This document shows, in pieces, positions 1-11,733 of a stretch of 64,000 bases of DNA (position 1 is the stretch's first letter; each line of letters opens with the position of its first letter). A program made the translations under genes and the position numbers. The stretch comes from Gonapodya prolifera JEL478 (lineage: Eukaryota; Monoblepharomycota; Monoblepharidomycetes; Monoblepharidales; Gonapodyaceae), in assembly GCA_001574975.1 (NCBI GenBank), contig KQ965788.1, forward strand, positions 124,001 through 188,000. The letters run 5' to 3'. The notes under the pieces are model-generated. The model did no database searches. It saw nothing but the letters and a program-made list of their open reading frames with translations, and was not told where the DNA came from.

Positions 1-1417
1 AGGTCAGAGTGCCCAAAGCGTGCGCATGCGCGACCTCCATGTCGAATCACGGTCACAGGACGTGCGCCGTCCCAACCACGTAGCACGGCAGGCCACGCAT
101 CTGGATTCGTCGGCGCTTGACTTACAAAGACTGTTCTGAAACAGTCTCGAGCTGTCTGGCTGGGCTCAAAGATTGTAGTGTTTAGTCCAACGGCTTCTTT
201 GAATGAATTGATATGAATCGAGGTTGCGTTGTGTGCGAGAGTGGTGAGTGCATTCAAGATAAGTATAAGGCCGTCCAGATCAGCTCCGCTGAAGTTCCAG
301 GGATCTGCTGCGATGGTAACAACGATTGTTTGAACACAGGGCAGGTGGTTCAACAGCTCCTAGATGACCTGCGTAACGCCAGGCTCCCTAAGAGGGCCGC
401 ACAAGTCCCGCGTGTACACGTGCATGTATGTGTGAGTCCTACTTAAGTGACGCACTGCAGTCCCCTCCAAAGCGTCCTCCGCTGGCTGATTGAGGTGTGT
501 ATTGAGAGATGTGAAGCGCACGGCGAGTGCACCAAGCTCAATCAGGTTCGGGAATGCCTTGTGCGTGGCAAACTGCACACTTAAATCGTCCTCGTACTCC
601 TCAAACTCGGGGTTGAAAACGAGTGACTTGATCTTTTCCCGATCTGTATTGGAGAACAACATCTCATTGGACAGTGCGAGTGCCACAAATTCCGTCAGGA
701 CAGACGAGACACTGCCTTGGAGCGATGAGACTGAGGGGAAGTGAAGGAGGAGAGCACTTATGAACTCCCCGCCATCGTCCATGTCGATTAATTCGTCCTG
801 CCGATAGTTTGCATAGAGTGTCGAAATTCAGCTGCATACGAATTCGAGTGGTAGGCTCCTCGTGAGAGCGCGATAGTCCCTGTCGAGATGGAGGTGAGGA
901 ACTTCATGCTCGCGGAGAAATTCGACGAGATGGTGAAACATGCTCCTGCTGACATAACCGGGATGCAATTCCTCAACGCAGAGTCGAACGACAAGGCAAG
1001 GTCCGATACGTGTTGCAAGCCCGGATGCGTTGGAAATTGCCGGAAAAGGTCTGGCACGACATCGTGAATGCATTGGTCCCCAAAAATGCACGGATGATCT
1101 TTCAGAGACGACAAAGGCACTGCAGTTCGAGCACCCAGCGCTGTCCAGAGCGCACCGGTCTTCACCACACGATAGTTGCCCAACAGCGTGACCACTTCGA
1201 TCTGCCCCCGACGTGGGAGCAAGGCATTGTTGTAGGCGCCATCGTCCCTGACTTCGATCTCGTAGCAAACTCCGACGGTATCGCCAGGACATCCGGGAAT
1301 TGCGCCGCGAGAGGCGAAACGGAATCTGTGGCAGAGGCGTGGGATCACTTTGTAGAAGGTCGCCGGTGGTAGGAGACGGAAAACGCGATGGAGCAGCTCA
1401 AGAGGGAGCGATTCCAT
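1..1417 (-). CDS. F-box-like protein, 3' end outside the window
   Basis: No named family beyond the N-terminus, which looks like an F-box: it opens MESLPLELLHRVFRLLPP and continues with a Trp-less hydrophobic helix pair as in F-box proteins that bring substrates to SCF ubiquitin ligases. Downstream is a leucine-rich, LRR-like body. Proposed exons are 1417 to about 1000, then a change of frame near 1000-1020 with no usable splice sites, 1020-840, 797-456, 359-126, then a GTAAGT donor at 125 leading out of the window. The interval 839-798 (42 nt, GT...CAG) holds an in-frame stop and is very short for an intron here. The frame change could be a base-call error or a pseudogene lesion. A second F-box-like gene lies at 42907-44103. 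Reading of the F-box is moderate; the gene model is weak after residue 135. Confidence 0.5.
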
Positions 1418-1772
1418 GGCTGGTGGCGATGCCGCGCGCCGGGAGGGACGAGAAGAACATGTGCAGTAATGTCTCCGACCACAGCCAACTAATGAAACAG
1501 TGAGTGGTCAAGACTTCCGTTCACAATGCAATTACTCATTTATCTACGTATCTGCATTTGTATCGCGGACAAGAACTACTCGGAACCTTGTCACGCATAC
1601 GTATGATCACGGCGGAGCTGACATATATATGATCTCTTGCCGCACGTCTGGCAGTGGTTTTGAGGTTCCGTCTGGATTGCGCGACGTGTATCTTCGTCGC
1701 TCGGCCGACCCCGCACGGTTCCGTTCCGGTTTAAAGCGCCTATTTGCAGTCAGCACTCAAACGTCATCCGCT
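1418..1772. other. Intergenic, nothing recognised
   Basis: About 355 nt between the start of the F-box-like gene and the 3' end of the PAQR gene. It should hold the F-box promoter. Overlapping frames here show no family resemblance. Confidence 0.5.
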
Positions 1773-3602
1773 TCATCGCGCCGAACACGTCGCAAGCCCC
1801 TCCCAAACCTCTCCATTCCCCATGATGGCCCCACCGTGCCACCACCTCGCGGCCGCGATCGCGCCCTGCCAGTGTGTGAGTGCGGCGGCGAGGACGAGTA
1901 TGTGGAACAGTTGGTGCGAATGGAGCCAATACTTTGGTTGGGGACACGGACGGAGCGTGGATGAGAGGAAGTATCGGTACGAGAGGGGCAGCGATTGGGA
2001 GAACCTCAGACTCACGTCAAACAGCCCTGGCCAATGCGATTCCGGCCACCGAACTGCGTACAGCACAGCTCCAAGGAAGTAGAGCGTGCCCATGACGAGG
2101 AGGTACCCCAGGGATTCGGCGAGGAGAGCGTACTCGAGCTGTGATCGGCGGCAAGATTATTCACTTCGCCATGAAGAGAAAGTAGAACAGACAGAGACGC
2201 ACTCCGTACAGAATGACAACGTGAAACACGGGAATAACGCCCGCGAGCGCCAGAATGACGAAGAGGGACGCGCGGAAGGCGGCGAAGTGGGGTGCGGAGA
2301 AGCGCGGGTTGACTGTGACGAAGAGCTATTTTCGTAGCAGGTCATGTCCAAGTCGTTCGCAACAGCGCGAAGAAGGTCCAAGAGGGAAACGCAAAGCGAG
2401 CAAGCCAAGGGCGGTTTGTAATCCGAGGTAGATGTGCGCGGTTTGGGGGGCACAGAAGAAGGCGTAGTGGATGGCGGGGGCGAACGACCCAACTGCGAGT
2501 GGTAGTGGGCAAGCGATGGTGTGAGAGATTGTGTGGATTTGGGGAAGGGAATGAAGAGTGAGAGAGGGAACGTACCGATGAGGAGGATGATGCCTGCGTA
2601 GTCCATTCGGACGTATGCGAGGGCCATCTGGTTGGGGTTTTGACCGATGAGTATTTGATCTGGTGCAATGCCTTGAGCAAAGCCACGGCACCCACCTTCT
2701 CAGACGTGCACCAAAGCGTATGATACGTCGCGCTCAGGGCCAAACACACAACCGCCGTGGCCAAGAACGGGGCGATCATCAATCCATTCAAGGTGAGCTC
2801 TAGGCCCCCAACGGCGTCCTTTATGATTCCAGGCAACAGAACCGAGTACGTTAGCGGAGTGATGACGAAGAGGAAGGCGATGCAGCCAAGGAGGTGCGAC
2901 CAGATGTTGCCGGTCTCGTTGTGCATGTGGCAGAGGGTGAGGAAGGAGTGGTAGTGCGAGTTGGTGGGGCGGCGGTATCTGATAATGTGGTCGGGAGGAG
3001 TGACAAAAACATAGATGTTGGTCACAGAGGGTCCCGAGAATACCAACGACATCGTCGAATCATGGTCAAGCGGCGCGGACCCTGAACTGGAACACTGGCC
3101 GAATCCGCTTCCGCCTCTTCTAGATTCTACCAACACCGTACGTTCACCCAGTAAACCATTTCACTCACCCAGACAGTATGAAATAGCTATCCTGCATCCA
3201 CTTGGGCACGTCCCAGAAATGAGTCGTCGGTTTATCCTCCCCAGGAGGGGCCCACAGGGGCGAGTGGTACACCAGTGGGTAAGAGGGTTCCTTCAAGTGC
3301 GGTGGCAGGTGGACTTCCTGGTGTGTGCACGTGAAGGCAGAGGGTAGTTTGACGGGTGTTCGTCCAGGACCGTTTGCCGAGTCCCGGACGTCCCCGGATT
3401 CCACGTTTTGATTAGGTTCAAACTCCGGATCAAGCTCTTCGGGGTCCGCATGGCTCCACAGAGAAGCGTGCGATAGTTTCCGGTCTCGTGTCTTGGCATC
3501 ATCTCTCATATCCGTTCGGCTGACTTTTGTTTCCGATACTCGGAGACTTGCGATGGCGACAGAGTGGACGATGCGACCACCGTGCCTGTGAAAGTATGGC
3601 AC
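1773..3602 (-). CDS. PAQR family receptor (adiponectin receptor/Izh-like), seven-membrane protein
   Basis: Seven-helix membrane protein of the PAQR family; family members are receptors or metal-dependent ceramidase-like hydrolases, and fungal ones (Izh) affect zinc and sterol homeostasis. Exons 3602-3169, 2978-2696, 2627-2576, 2492-2391, 2312-2203, 2138-2016 and 1931-1773 join with matching phase to a 420-residue protein. Seen directly: a hydrophilic N-terminus, the PAQR signature HNETGNIWSHLLG after the first basic loop (exon 2), a second motif around CTSEK...MDYAGI, and a C-terminal WLHSHQLFHILV with the two His of the zinc site expected in this family. The start at 3602 is the first ATG; an in-frame ATG about 32 codons on is an alternative. 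Introns are 64-190 nt with GTGAGT-type donors. Family assignment is firm; ligand is unknown. Confidence 0.9.
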
Positions 3603-4867
3603 GAGTGCTCGTTGGTTGGGCCGTGATCATAATTGGTGTGGGAGCCCCGTCGATTCACGAACTCCTGCTCCTGTCCGTCGGTCGAAACGGGCATGCCTCC
3701 CGGTGGGTGCTAGGGTGAAACAGCTACAGGCAACCGCGTTTCCGCTACTGGCACTAGGAACCGGGCGCGAAAGAAGTAAAGAATCGCCGGCGGATTTCAC
3801 CCGGGTTTTGGGGGGCTGCTGTGGTCCGCCCTCCCTGCATGCTCCCACGTGCTCGAACCCAAAATAGATGCTGCTCTTGCATTGTGGGTAGCTCAGAACT
3901 TTACAAGCCAGGATGCTGCAAAGAGCGTCTTCCGCTCTGGGAAGTTCACGTTCAATTGGGGTCACAGTTACGCGAAACGTGACTATCAATAAGACTACAT
4001 TCCAAACTGTTTTTCCATGGCACTTGGCTGTGTGGTACGCGCGGTATTGCAAAGTACGAGGCTGGGCTTTATGTTTTAACAGGCGCCTCACTTGGCAAGT
4101 GTTCCTGAACGCTCTATTGCATGCAGGTCAACGCACAACGTTTCAACACACACTGACGGATGACACCTGCTTCAATGAATTATTTCTCAGCGAGTGTTGC
4201 GTACGGATACACATAACATTAGATAACTCTTAGCAAAAAAGGAGGCGTCCTGACGTGGCGCATTTTATATATTTGGAGTCTAATATATTGAAAGAAACAA
4301 AGGAACAGTTCGACGAAGGCCGTGATTTGAATAGACTTTCGTGACGATAGGAATTCGGCTCTCAGTCAGTTATAGTAAATGGTCAATCAAAGTTCCATGT
4401 ATTCACGGAATCCCACTGTCGTCTCATTTGCGGATTGTGACCACAGCGCCCAAGTTCTTCACTCCGACGCGTCGACGTCGCGTAATTTCAATTCTCAGTC
4501 CGTAGACACTGGCTGAGAGAATTGGGTCACGTGAACACTCAGGGGTAAAGGAACGGTGATCGCGAAATTAGGCGGGGATCGGTGCACTTGCAGTTCCGTT
4601 CTCCGAACTGTTCCACCCCTACAATTTTCTTCAACCCTCGCCCAATCCACCCGATTCCTCAAGTCCATCTCTCGCGCACGCGACCGGCATCGATCCACCC
4701 AAAACGCGGCAGTGGATAGTCAAGAGGAGTGCATTTCCCTCTCACAAGGTGCCGCCACACTTCCGCACCCCACATCCCCACAATGCAGAGTCGAAACTCT
4801 GACACGCTCCTCCCACATCCGACAGAACCTCTTTTTGTACGTTCGCTTTCTTCGCTCAACCCCGAGA
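3603..4867. other. Intergenic, divergent promoter region
   Basis: About 1.26 kb between the PAQR gene (minus) and the LRR surface protein (plus). Several open frames occur but none shows a known family, signal peptide or splice pattern. An AT-rich patch with TATATATTT near 4265 could be promoter DNA of either gene. Confidence 0.4.
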
Positions 4868-7800
4868 ATGGTCTCGTCTCTCCTCAAACTCGCGGTCGGG
4901 GCTCTCGCTGCCACGATTCTCGGCCCGACCAGACAAGCATCCGCGCAATACGTCAGCTGCCCCTCCGGCGTCACATATAGCACAGATTGCGCACCACTGT
5001 ACAGTTACCTGAACCCGATGTTCGCCAACATCGCTCCCGTCACCGCGCAGTGCTGCTGTGGCGCAACTTGGAGCGGGGGTAATGGCCAATCACACGTCAC
5101 GTGCGACAGCAATGGCAGCGTTACAGAGCTCGTTCTCGATGGGCAGACAGCTTCCAGGTAAATGACGCATTGCTTTCGCATGGATTGTACTGTCTCATAA
5201 AAGTGTTTGCAACATTCGTACATCCAGTGGGGCAACGATGCCTGCCAACTTCGACAACCTCCAATCCCTCCTCATTCTCACAATCAGCAATTCGGGTATC
5301 GGAGGTGCTGTTCCGGACATCAGCAATCGCAACATTCAACAGCTCGACGTGAGGTATGTGACCCACGTGTTTGGAACAACTGCTTCATTCGACTGACGTG
5401 ACACGGATGTTACCTCAGTGGAAATGATCTCCGAGCATTCGCAAACCCTTCTTTGCACTCACTTGTGACATGCCTGAAAGTACAGTGAGTTCGCGATCCT
5501 GTTCGCCAATTACGAATGTGCATTCAACGTCGCTGATGCCTCCTACCTTCTTTAGAAACAACCCACTTCTCAGCGGACCGCTGCCTTCAATAGTTCCCTC
5601 GCTGCAATATCTCCAAGCTCTCATGGTCTCGTGAGTTCTGAACACCCTCTACCGCACACGCAACGTTGCAATACAGTTCGCAATTCCAGCAACACCTTGA
5701 TCACAAACCCGAGCACGTACTCCAGCGATCCCTACCCCGACATCAGTAAAAGCGCCATCTACGCCAGTGGGAAGTTCGACCTCAACACATTCGAGGGCCA
5801 GTGCTCGGGCCTGTCAGGAAAGATCGACAACAAAATCCAGTCGACCGTCTCGCAGTGCACCGTTTACTCCGAGGCGTGCCCCCAAAACGTGTGGTATTGT
5901 GATGCGAATGCCGTGCCGGTTAATTGTCGCGGTTCAGTGCCGCTTGGGTCGGATGCACAGTGCGGAAGGACAACGACCTATTCTACGACAACGACGTGAG
6001 TTAAACCGACGTGACGACCCGTTTCCTCAAAATTCGGATCAGTATTTGCATTTGTTTTTCCCTCTTTCACATGCAGAGCATTCACCTCAACGAAGTGAGT
6101 CCATTCGGAGTTTGCGGTTGCAACCTTGTGGCACACGTGTAAAATTTGGACGACAAATCGCAGGACCACAAGCACCACAACCGCCACCCGTACTACCAGT
6201 AGCACCACGGCGACGCCTACGACCACGGGGACGACGACGAAGACCCAGACATCGTCCACGACCTCGTGAGTTCATGTTGGATGTAATCGTAGCACATCCC
6301 AGGTGTTAAGAGCTCGGCCGTCGAACTCTACTCTGCAGGTTCACGCCTACAACGACTGGTACGACCACGTGAGTAAACATACAGAAGTCACGGAAGGTTT
6401 CGTATTTTCCTACCAATTTAACATTCACACGCCGAAACACAGGGCTACCCCCACAACCACGCAAACCACACAAACCACGTCTACAACGTCGTACACGTGA
6501 GTTGGGCCCCTTCGTTTTCATTGCCCACGACATGTGACGTGACCAACCGCCGACCTCCACCTCCCTCAGTTCTTCGACCACTCTGACGACTTCAACGACC
6601 TCCCAGACCACCAGCTCAACCACGTCGCAAACTTCGTCTACCACAACGTGAGTAAAGACACAGTCCCATTCATAGAATTGTGTGCAGCGAGCGAAACGAG
6701 CCAAGGCCAAAAGAGGTTGCGGGCGGAAGAGATTTTGGGAGCAAGTCAACCCGGGTATCGGGACTGACAGTGACTTCACGAGTGGCGAGCAGTCCAAGTG
6801 GAGCGAGCAGACCGAGCCCCAAACGCGGAGCGCCGACCGAGGAGTCCGCCAGACGCGAATGTACAGCGAAGCGGATTACTCTTCGCAGAGAGAGACGTCT
6901 GCTGCAGCCAAACAAGCCAGCCGTGAAGCGCGAGGTGCCAGTGTGGAGTGCATATTCCTGCCGGAGGTGAATCACCGCGAAGCGGATGACTCATAGGGGA
7001 GCAAGGACGAGGCTGGAAGCACTGACCGATGCTGACCGCCGGAGGCGAATGATCCCACGCGGAGCGTGTATCGATGCATAAGCAGGAGGTCAAGGGTCTA
7101 AAACGACTCGCGTCGGACCTGGACTGGGTCATCACTATCTCCACATGCACTCACGCCTGACATCACTATTCTTTATCCAGGCTGAGCACAACCACCGCAA
7201 CAACCACACAAACGACATCAACAACGACTGGAACCACCACCACATCGTTCACGAGGTCGACAACCACAACCGTAACGTTCACGCCATCGACCACAACCTC
7301 GGCTACCCGCACCACGTCGGCCACGGCTACCCGCACAACGACGGTTACGGCCACTCTCACTACGACGGCGACGGCCACCGCCACCCAAACGGCCACCCAA
7401 ACGTGAGAATTGATAGGTTTTCCCTCCGAGTATCGTTGCTCACCAATTTCATCATCAGAGCAACGGCCACGCAAACTGCAACGACCGCCGTCATTATTCC
7501 TGCTGTAGTTCCCACAACTACTGTTCCTCCACCCGTCGTCGCTACGACGCCTCCGGCAATACCGGCCGTCCTTGTGGTGACCACAGTTCGAGGTAGGCGC
7601 GTGCACTCTGCTTCGTCCGCGACCATGGACGCAATAATTGATACTTTCCGTTGACTCAGCTATCCCGACGACCTCAGCTGTCCCAACAACGACCGTTGTC
7701 CGCACCACCACTGTCGTCATTACAACTACTCAAGCCCCCGTCACCACTTCCAACTCGACAGCCAACTCGACAGTCCCCATGACCCAAGCGGCCGGGGGCG

Positions 7801-8532
7801 GTACCAACGTTCCTTTGGTTGTCGGGCTCAGTGTGGGTCTCTCCGGAGCGGTCCTTGTTGCGGGTGCCGGAACGTTGATAGCCTCTGGAAAGTTGGGAGG
7901 GTGAGTATGCATTCGAGTTCGCACCAGTAAGCCAATCGCCTCATAACACATAAATTGCTTATTTTAGCCTCGCCAGTACAGCGGCATCAGGTAGCGGAGG
8001 CGGATCAAGTGCCATGGGTGGCACCGCGGCCGGTGGAGCCAACACCGCAGGTGGAATCGCGGGTACAGCAGCACTCACCAGCGCCGGCGTGGCCACTGGC
8101 GCTGCGTCTGTTGGACTTCTAACTGGCCTCGGTGTCGGTGGAGGGGTGGGAGGAAGTGGTGCGGCAGTGGCGATGAGCAAGACGACTGCAGGCGCCACTG
8201 CAGCAACTGCTACTGGAATGACCACCACCGGAGCCTCAGGAGCCGGCGCCGCCTCTGGGCTTGCAAGCACCGGTATGTCAGGAGCTGGTGTGTCTGGGGG
8301 AATTGCGAGCACTGCGACCAGCGGTGGAATGGTGGTGCCGATGACAGCGACGTCGGGGATAGCAGCGGGAGCGGGTCAATTTGCTGCAGTGACTGGTGGT
8401 GCAGCGGCAGCGGGAGGCGCGTCGGCAGCCACACTTGGAGCTGCTGCTCCGGGCGCGATATCTGCAGCTGCATATGCTCCCATTTCTGCCGCAGGGGCAG
8501 TAACAGCACCTCTTCTTGGACCGTACAAATAG
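4868..8532 (+). CDS. LRR surface protein with Thr/Ser-rich stalk, one membrane segment and Gly/Ala-rich tail
   Basis: Predicted type I surface protein of 768 residues from 14 exons: 4868-5157, 5228-5353, 5419-5484, 5556-5630, 5690-5995, 6077-6094, 6164-6265, 6339-6368, 6443-6496, 6570-6647, 7181-7402, 7459-7592, 7660-7900, 7968-8532. Residues 1-25 are a signal peptide (cut near ASA-QYV). A Cys-rich cap and plant-type leucine-rich repeats follow (about 30-200, motif NNPLLSGPLPS), then a Cys-containing region to about 288, a Thr/Ser stalk (about 288-535) typical of O-mannosylated fungal wall proteins, a hydrophobic segment near 550-575, and an extremely Gly/Ala/Ser-rich C-terminus (581-768). 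Exons 2 to 11 all start and end in phase 2, so any could be skipped or duplicated in frame. Ligand and role (adhesion, wall sensing) are inference. Intron 10 is 533 nt and carries repeats. Confidence 0.85.
6685..7110 (+). repeat. Purine/CG-rich degenerate repeat inside intron 10
   Basis: The long intron 6648-7180 contains three degenerate copies of a unit built on CCGCCGGAGGCGAATGA followed by CGAAGCGGAT (near 6849-6890, 6957-6998 and 7031-7072). A fourth copy lies in an intron of the MFSD1-like gene at 31202-31240, with 19 identical bases (7034-7052 versus 31205-31223). It has an open frame but no protein resemblance. Confidence 0.65.
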
Positions 8533-8905
8533 GCGTGTTTTGATGGGAGAGACGACGATGCCCTTGCATGTTAAGCACTTCTAGACATGGGCTCTTGCGA
8601 GCGATTTTGGATTAGCCAGTGTAAAGTTTACATGCTATTATATGAAAGATATTGTGCACCCAGAACTCTAGTATGAGCAACCAACTTCCGGCTACCGAGA
8701 GTTAGGTGTGTGTAAAAGACTGGTGAAAAATTCTCCCGAGATTCGGCTTTGTTCACTCCAACAATACATACAAAAACGCAAACGATAAGCAGGTGACGTG
8801 GGTACCAAACATGTAAATGCCAAGCAAACTAAAAACTGCATCTTCGTGATAAGTTCCGTGAATTGCAAGTCGTCTTTTGTCAAATCAGCATCATGTACTT
8901 GTAAA
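8533..8905. other. Intergenic between convergent genes
   Basis: About 370 nt between the 3' ends of the LRR surface gene and of the first transcription-factor paralogue. It should hold both polyadenylation regions; no gene is seen. Confidence 0.5.
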
Positions 8906-11353
8906 TCATCCCGTCCACACGCGCGGCAGATGCGACGTGTATGTACTTGCGTCAGCACCACCGTGTTCGGTCATTTCTTGACAGATCCACTCCACCATTT
9001 CGTTCACGCCGGCCCTGCCAAGTGCCGAAGCCGTCCATCCCAGCTCCCTCATCACCATGGTAGCCTGGTGGATGATCCACTCGGAGTATGTGGAAGCGGC
9101 GCCCGAGTACATTGAAAGCGATGCTGAGGTGAGAAGGATTACAGCGGCATGGGCGAGTCTGTGGTAAGATACGCTGTGTCAGGTCATCGCAAACGACCAC
9201 TCAATAAGCTACCACTCACGCCAAATCGAGCTCGGCTTTTCCAAAGGAGTTTGAAGGGTGATCAGAGCTCCCATAAGAGTCTGAAGCATAAACCGCCTCA
9301 AGCGCCTCTGCAGCACTTGAGGCGTGTTGGAATGCTACGAGAAACGAAGGCGTAAGGGACTACGTATTTGTAAGGACGAAATCAGTGGGCAGTATTCTGA
9401 AATAAGTGTTCGCATTTTCGTACCCATGCCGTGAGTGTTCTCCCTAGCACTCCTTCGGGAAACAGTCGTTTCGGAAGCAACGTCTGCGCCTCATGATCTG
9501 GGTGATGACGTTTGGACCAACGTAATCGCATAAGAAGAATATTGGCAAGGGCGCCAGTAACCGCTGAAGGACCATGGAGGGCTGAATAAGAGTACCCAAT
9601 ATTTATGCGAAATGCCCACCGAGATTTGAGAAACGAGGTCAAATAACTAACCAGCCCAAATCCCCTCCCAAGAAGCTGTAAGTCGTGGTATCGCTGCAAA
9701 AGGTATGTCGGATCCACCAGACTTAACATGATTGTCCATGGAGTCTCGCCATATCTTCACGTCCCGCTCGATCTCTGACATTTCTTTGAGTCCACGCAAT
9801 TCGGTTTCGGCTTCCTCCCCTAGAGCAAAACTTTGAAGCTCGTTTGCGGTGCACCATCGATGAAAGCGAGAAATTCGCGCCAACAGATGGATCAGGAAGG
9901 CAGACAACGCAAGTTCAGAAAGGGCGGCCTTGGCATCTGCAGGATCCGTGGAAGAATCTACCGGCCCAGCAAAAATCGCCTCGACCGTGGGGTAGGGAAG
10001 ATGTGGGCGAACAGCAATCGTTGACGTCCATGGACTGGGATGTGCGACAACGGTGAAAGAAAGGTATCGCACTTCACATGCACAGCACTCACTTCTCGGG
10101 CATTGGAAGACGCAACATTCCAAGTTCGTCTCCCAGGGTCAATTGCCTCGAGTTCATTCTTGCGGTAATCAAAACTGCACCGTTCAGTACTGCCCCGTCA
10201 AGTATTGCGGCACCCCACATCGTTCTCCGTGCTGACTCGGATTCAGCCCAAGGTAGGCAGGCGAGAGTTCGTTCGTCCATTAATCCAAGGTGCCGGATAG
10301 AGGAAGAGAATGTAGATATCCAGACGTATGCGCGATCCCACTATTTGGAAATCATAGAGGATGAATGCATCAGAAACGGACATTTACACGCCACCATTTG
10401 CTGCATTCTCTGGGCTCACCATGATGTTGTTATTCATCGCGTACACAAAAGCATGCATCCTCGCTTGTAGAAAGGGAAGAGTGTTGGCAGGCCCACCAAC
10501 ACCATCTCCCACCATTCGACAGAGTCGTGGAAACAGAATTTGCCGACCGACACGTCGAATGTCAGGCGACTCGTGTGCATCCGCTGAGAGACATAGAATG
10601 GATGCAACGATTGCGGGGTGAGGTGACGGGTCAGCCAAGAATGTCGAGCGGTGGAACATGGAGAAGGTGAGTGGAACTTTTCGGAAGTAGTGAGTTATGA
10701 GTTCATTGGTGAGCTCGGTGGAGGGAAGCGGAGGAATCTTCGTAGAACGTTAGTTCGGACTCTGTCTCGACTGATTCTGTATGGTTGTTATACTCACATC
10801 ACCGAAGACGGATAGCGGTCGCCGAATGCGCGCAAACGAGGCAGAGATGATTTGGCGTCCAAGTGGCTCCTTTGAAGCTTGCGTATGTGGCCAATCGTCA
10901 TTTATGATCGTTTCAGGGGGAGATGCAGGTACAGAACTTTCTCTCTCTACTGAATGGTTCAGTGGATCCTCTGTTTGACTCAGCGAGCCCGGCGGGCTGG
11001 ATTTCTCGATTTCGTTGAGCAGCTCAAGCTTAGCGTCGCGGTATGGTGTTTCGCTCCTGACGGATCGTCTCCTTTTTCCGGGCGAGGGTCCAGCACTGCC
11101 TTCTGTTGACGACTGCGAATTTCGAGCAGTGCGAGGTGGTCTTCCCGTCTCTGCAAGCGAACCCGCGCCTATGAGAATGGCCTCCAAGCGTGCGATTCGA
11201 TCCTTCGAGTAACGCGCCGGGTTTCGCGTTCTGCGTCGTCGACGAGGCGGCTCTTGTGGGGCCGACAGGTCGTTTGCAGGCTGGCAGAGGGTCAGGGACT
11301 GCTTCTAAAATCCTGAGCTGCATTCGAAAGTCTCTCACCTTGTCAGCGAGCAT
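8906..11353 (-). CDS. Fungal-specific transcription factor domain protein, tandem copy 1
   Basis: Protein of about 665 residues from exons 11353-11339, 11280-10798, 10737-10420, 10340-10093, 10034-9652, 9581-9424, 9359-9220 and 9158-8906, all in phase. The N-terminus is basic (five consecutive Arg) followed by a short predicted helix YSKDRIARLEAIL, like the linker coil of Zn2Cys6 regulators. From exon 3 on it matches the fungal-specific transcription factor (middle homology) domain: LHRP-like HRSTFLADP, then ESESARRTMWGAAILDG. I found no CX2CX6C cluster in the first exons or just upstream, so DNA binding is unproven. Introns are 58-79 nt; several carry CTAAC or CTGAC branch-like motifs. The first exon (five codons) is the weakest part. 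It is the most diverged of the three copies. Confidence 0.8.
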
Positions 11354-11733
11354 GATCCTGTGCCTGGAGAGTCCGCTCCTTTGAATTCTGGAGTTGGTTG
11401 CTGTTGCGGCCACAATCGTCGTGGCTCCACCCTCCAGCGCCTCGCTTTGCCTTGGTCCGACCTTGCCTCCGTCCGTTTCAACGACACCCTGTCGGCGCGG
11501 GCTGTCCGACAATGTGAATGAAGGTCGTGAAAAGGGAGTGTTGTAAAGAAGGCTGAAAGGGAGCACTGAAGGCCACATTATAAACGAAGAACGATGATTA
11601 TAAGGGACGTGCTCTTCAAGATATGAGATATGCAAATAATAAATCTGAACAAATTCCTTTGTCACTGTTTCGTAAATTGTTGGCAATCCAAAATCAATCA
11701 TCGCCACCCCTGCCAGGTGTATAATGAAACAAT
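11354..11733. other. Spacer between tandem copies 1 and 2
   Basis: About 380 nt. It should contain the promoter of copy 1 and the 3' region of copy 2. An open frame upstream of 11353 runs through it but shows no homology and no Cys cluster. Confidence 0.45.

Noticed and set aside
2342-3136. 264-residue minus frame as a single-exon PAQR protein
   Set aside because: It reads into introns at both ends; family spacing is recovered only with the spliced model.
6682-6996. 104-residue frame inside intron 10 of the LRR gene
   Set aside because: No family resemblance, repetitive Arg/Glu/Ser composition, and it lies between good splice sites.
7200-7400. Short repeated ACN-rich units resembling an array
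   Set aside because: No fixed spacer or repeat length; they are Thr codons, not a CRISPR array.
7166-7720. Minus-strand 184-residue frame rich in Val and Arg
   Set aside because: It is the antisense of the Thr-codon-rich stalk exons (ACN/GTN mirror); splice signals and phase support the plus strand.
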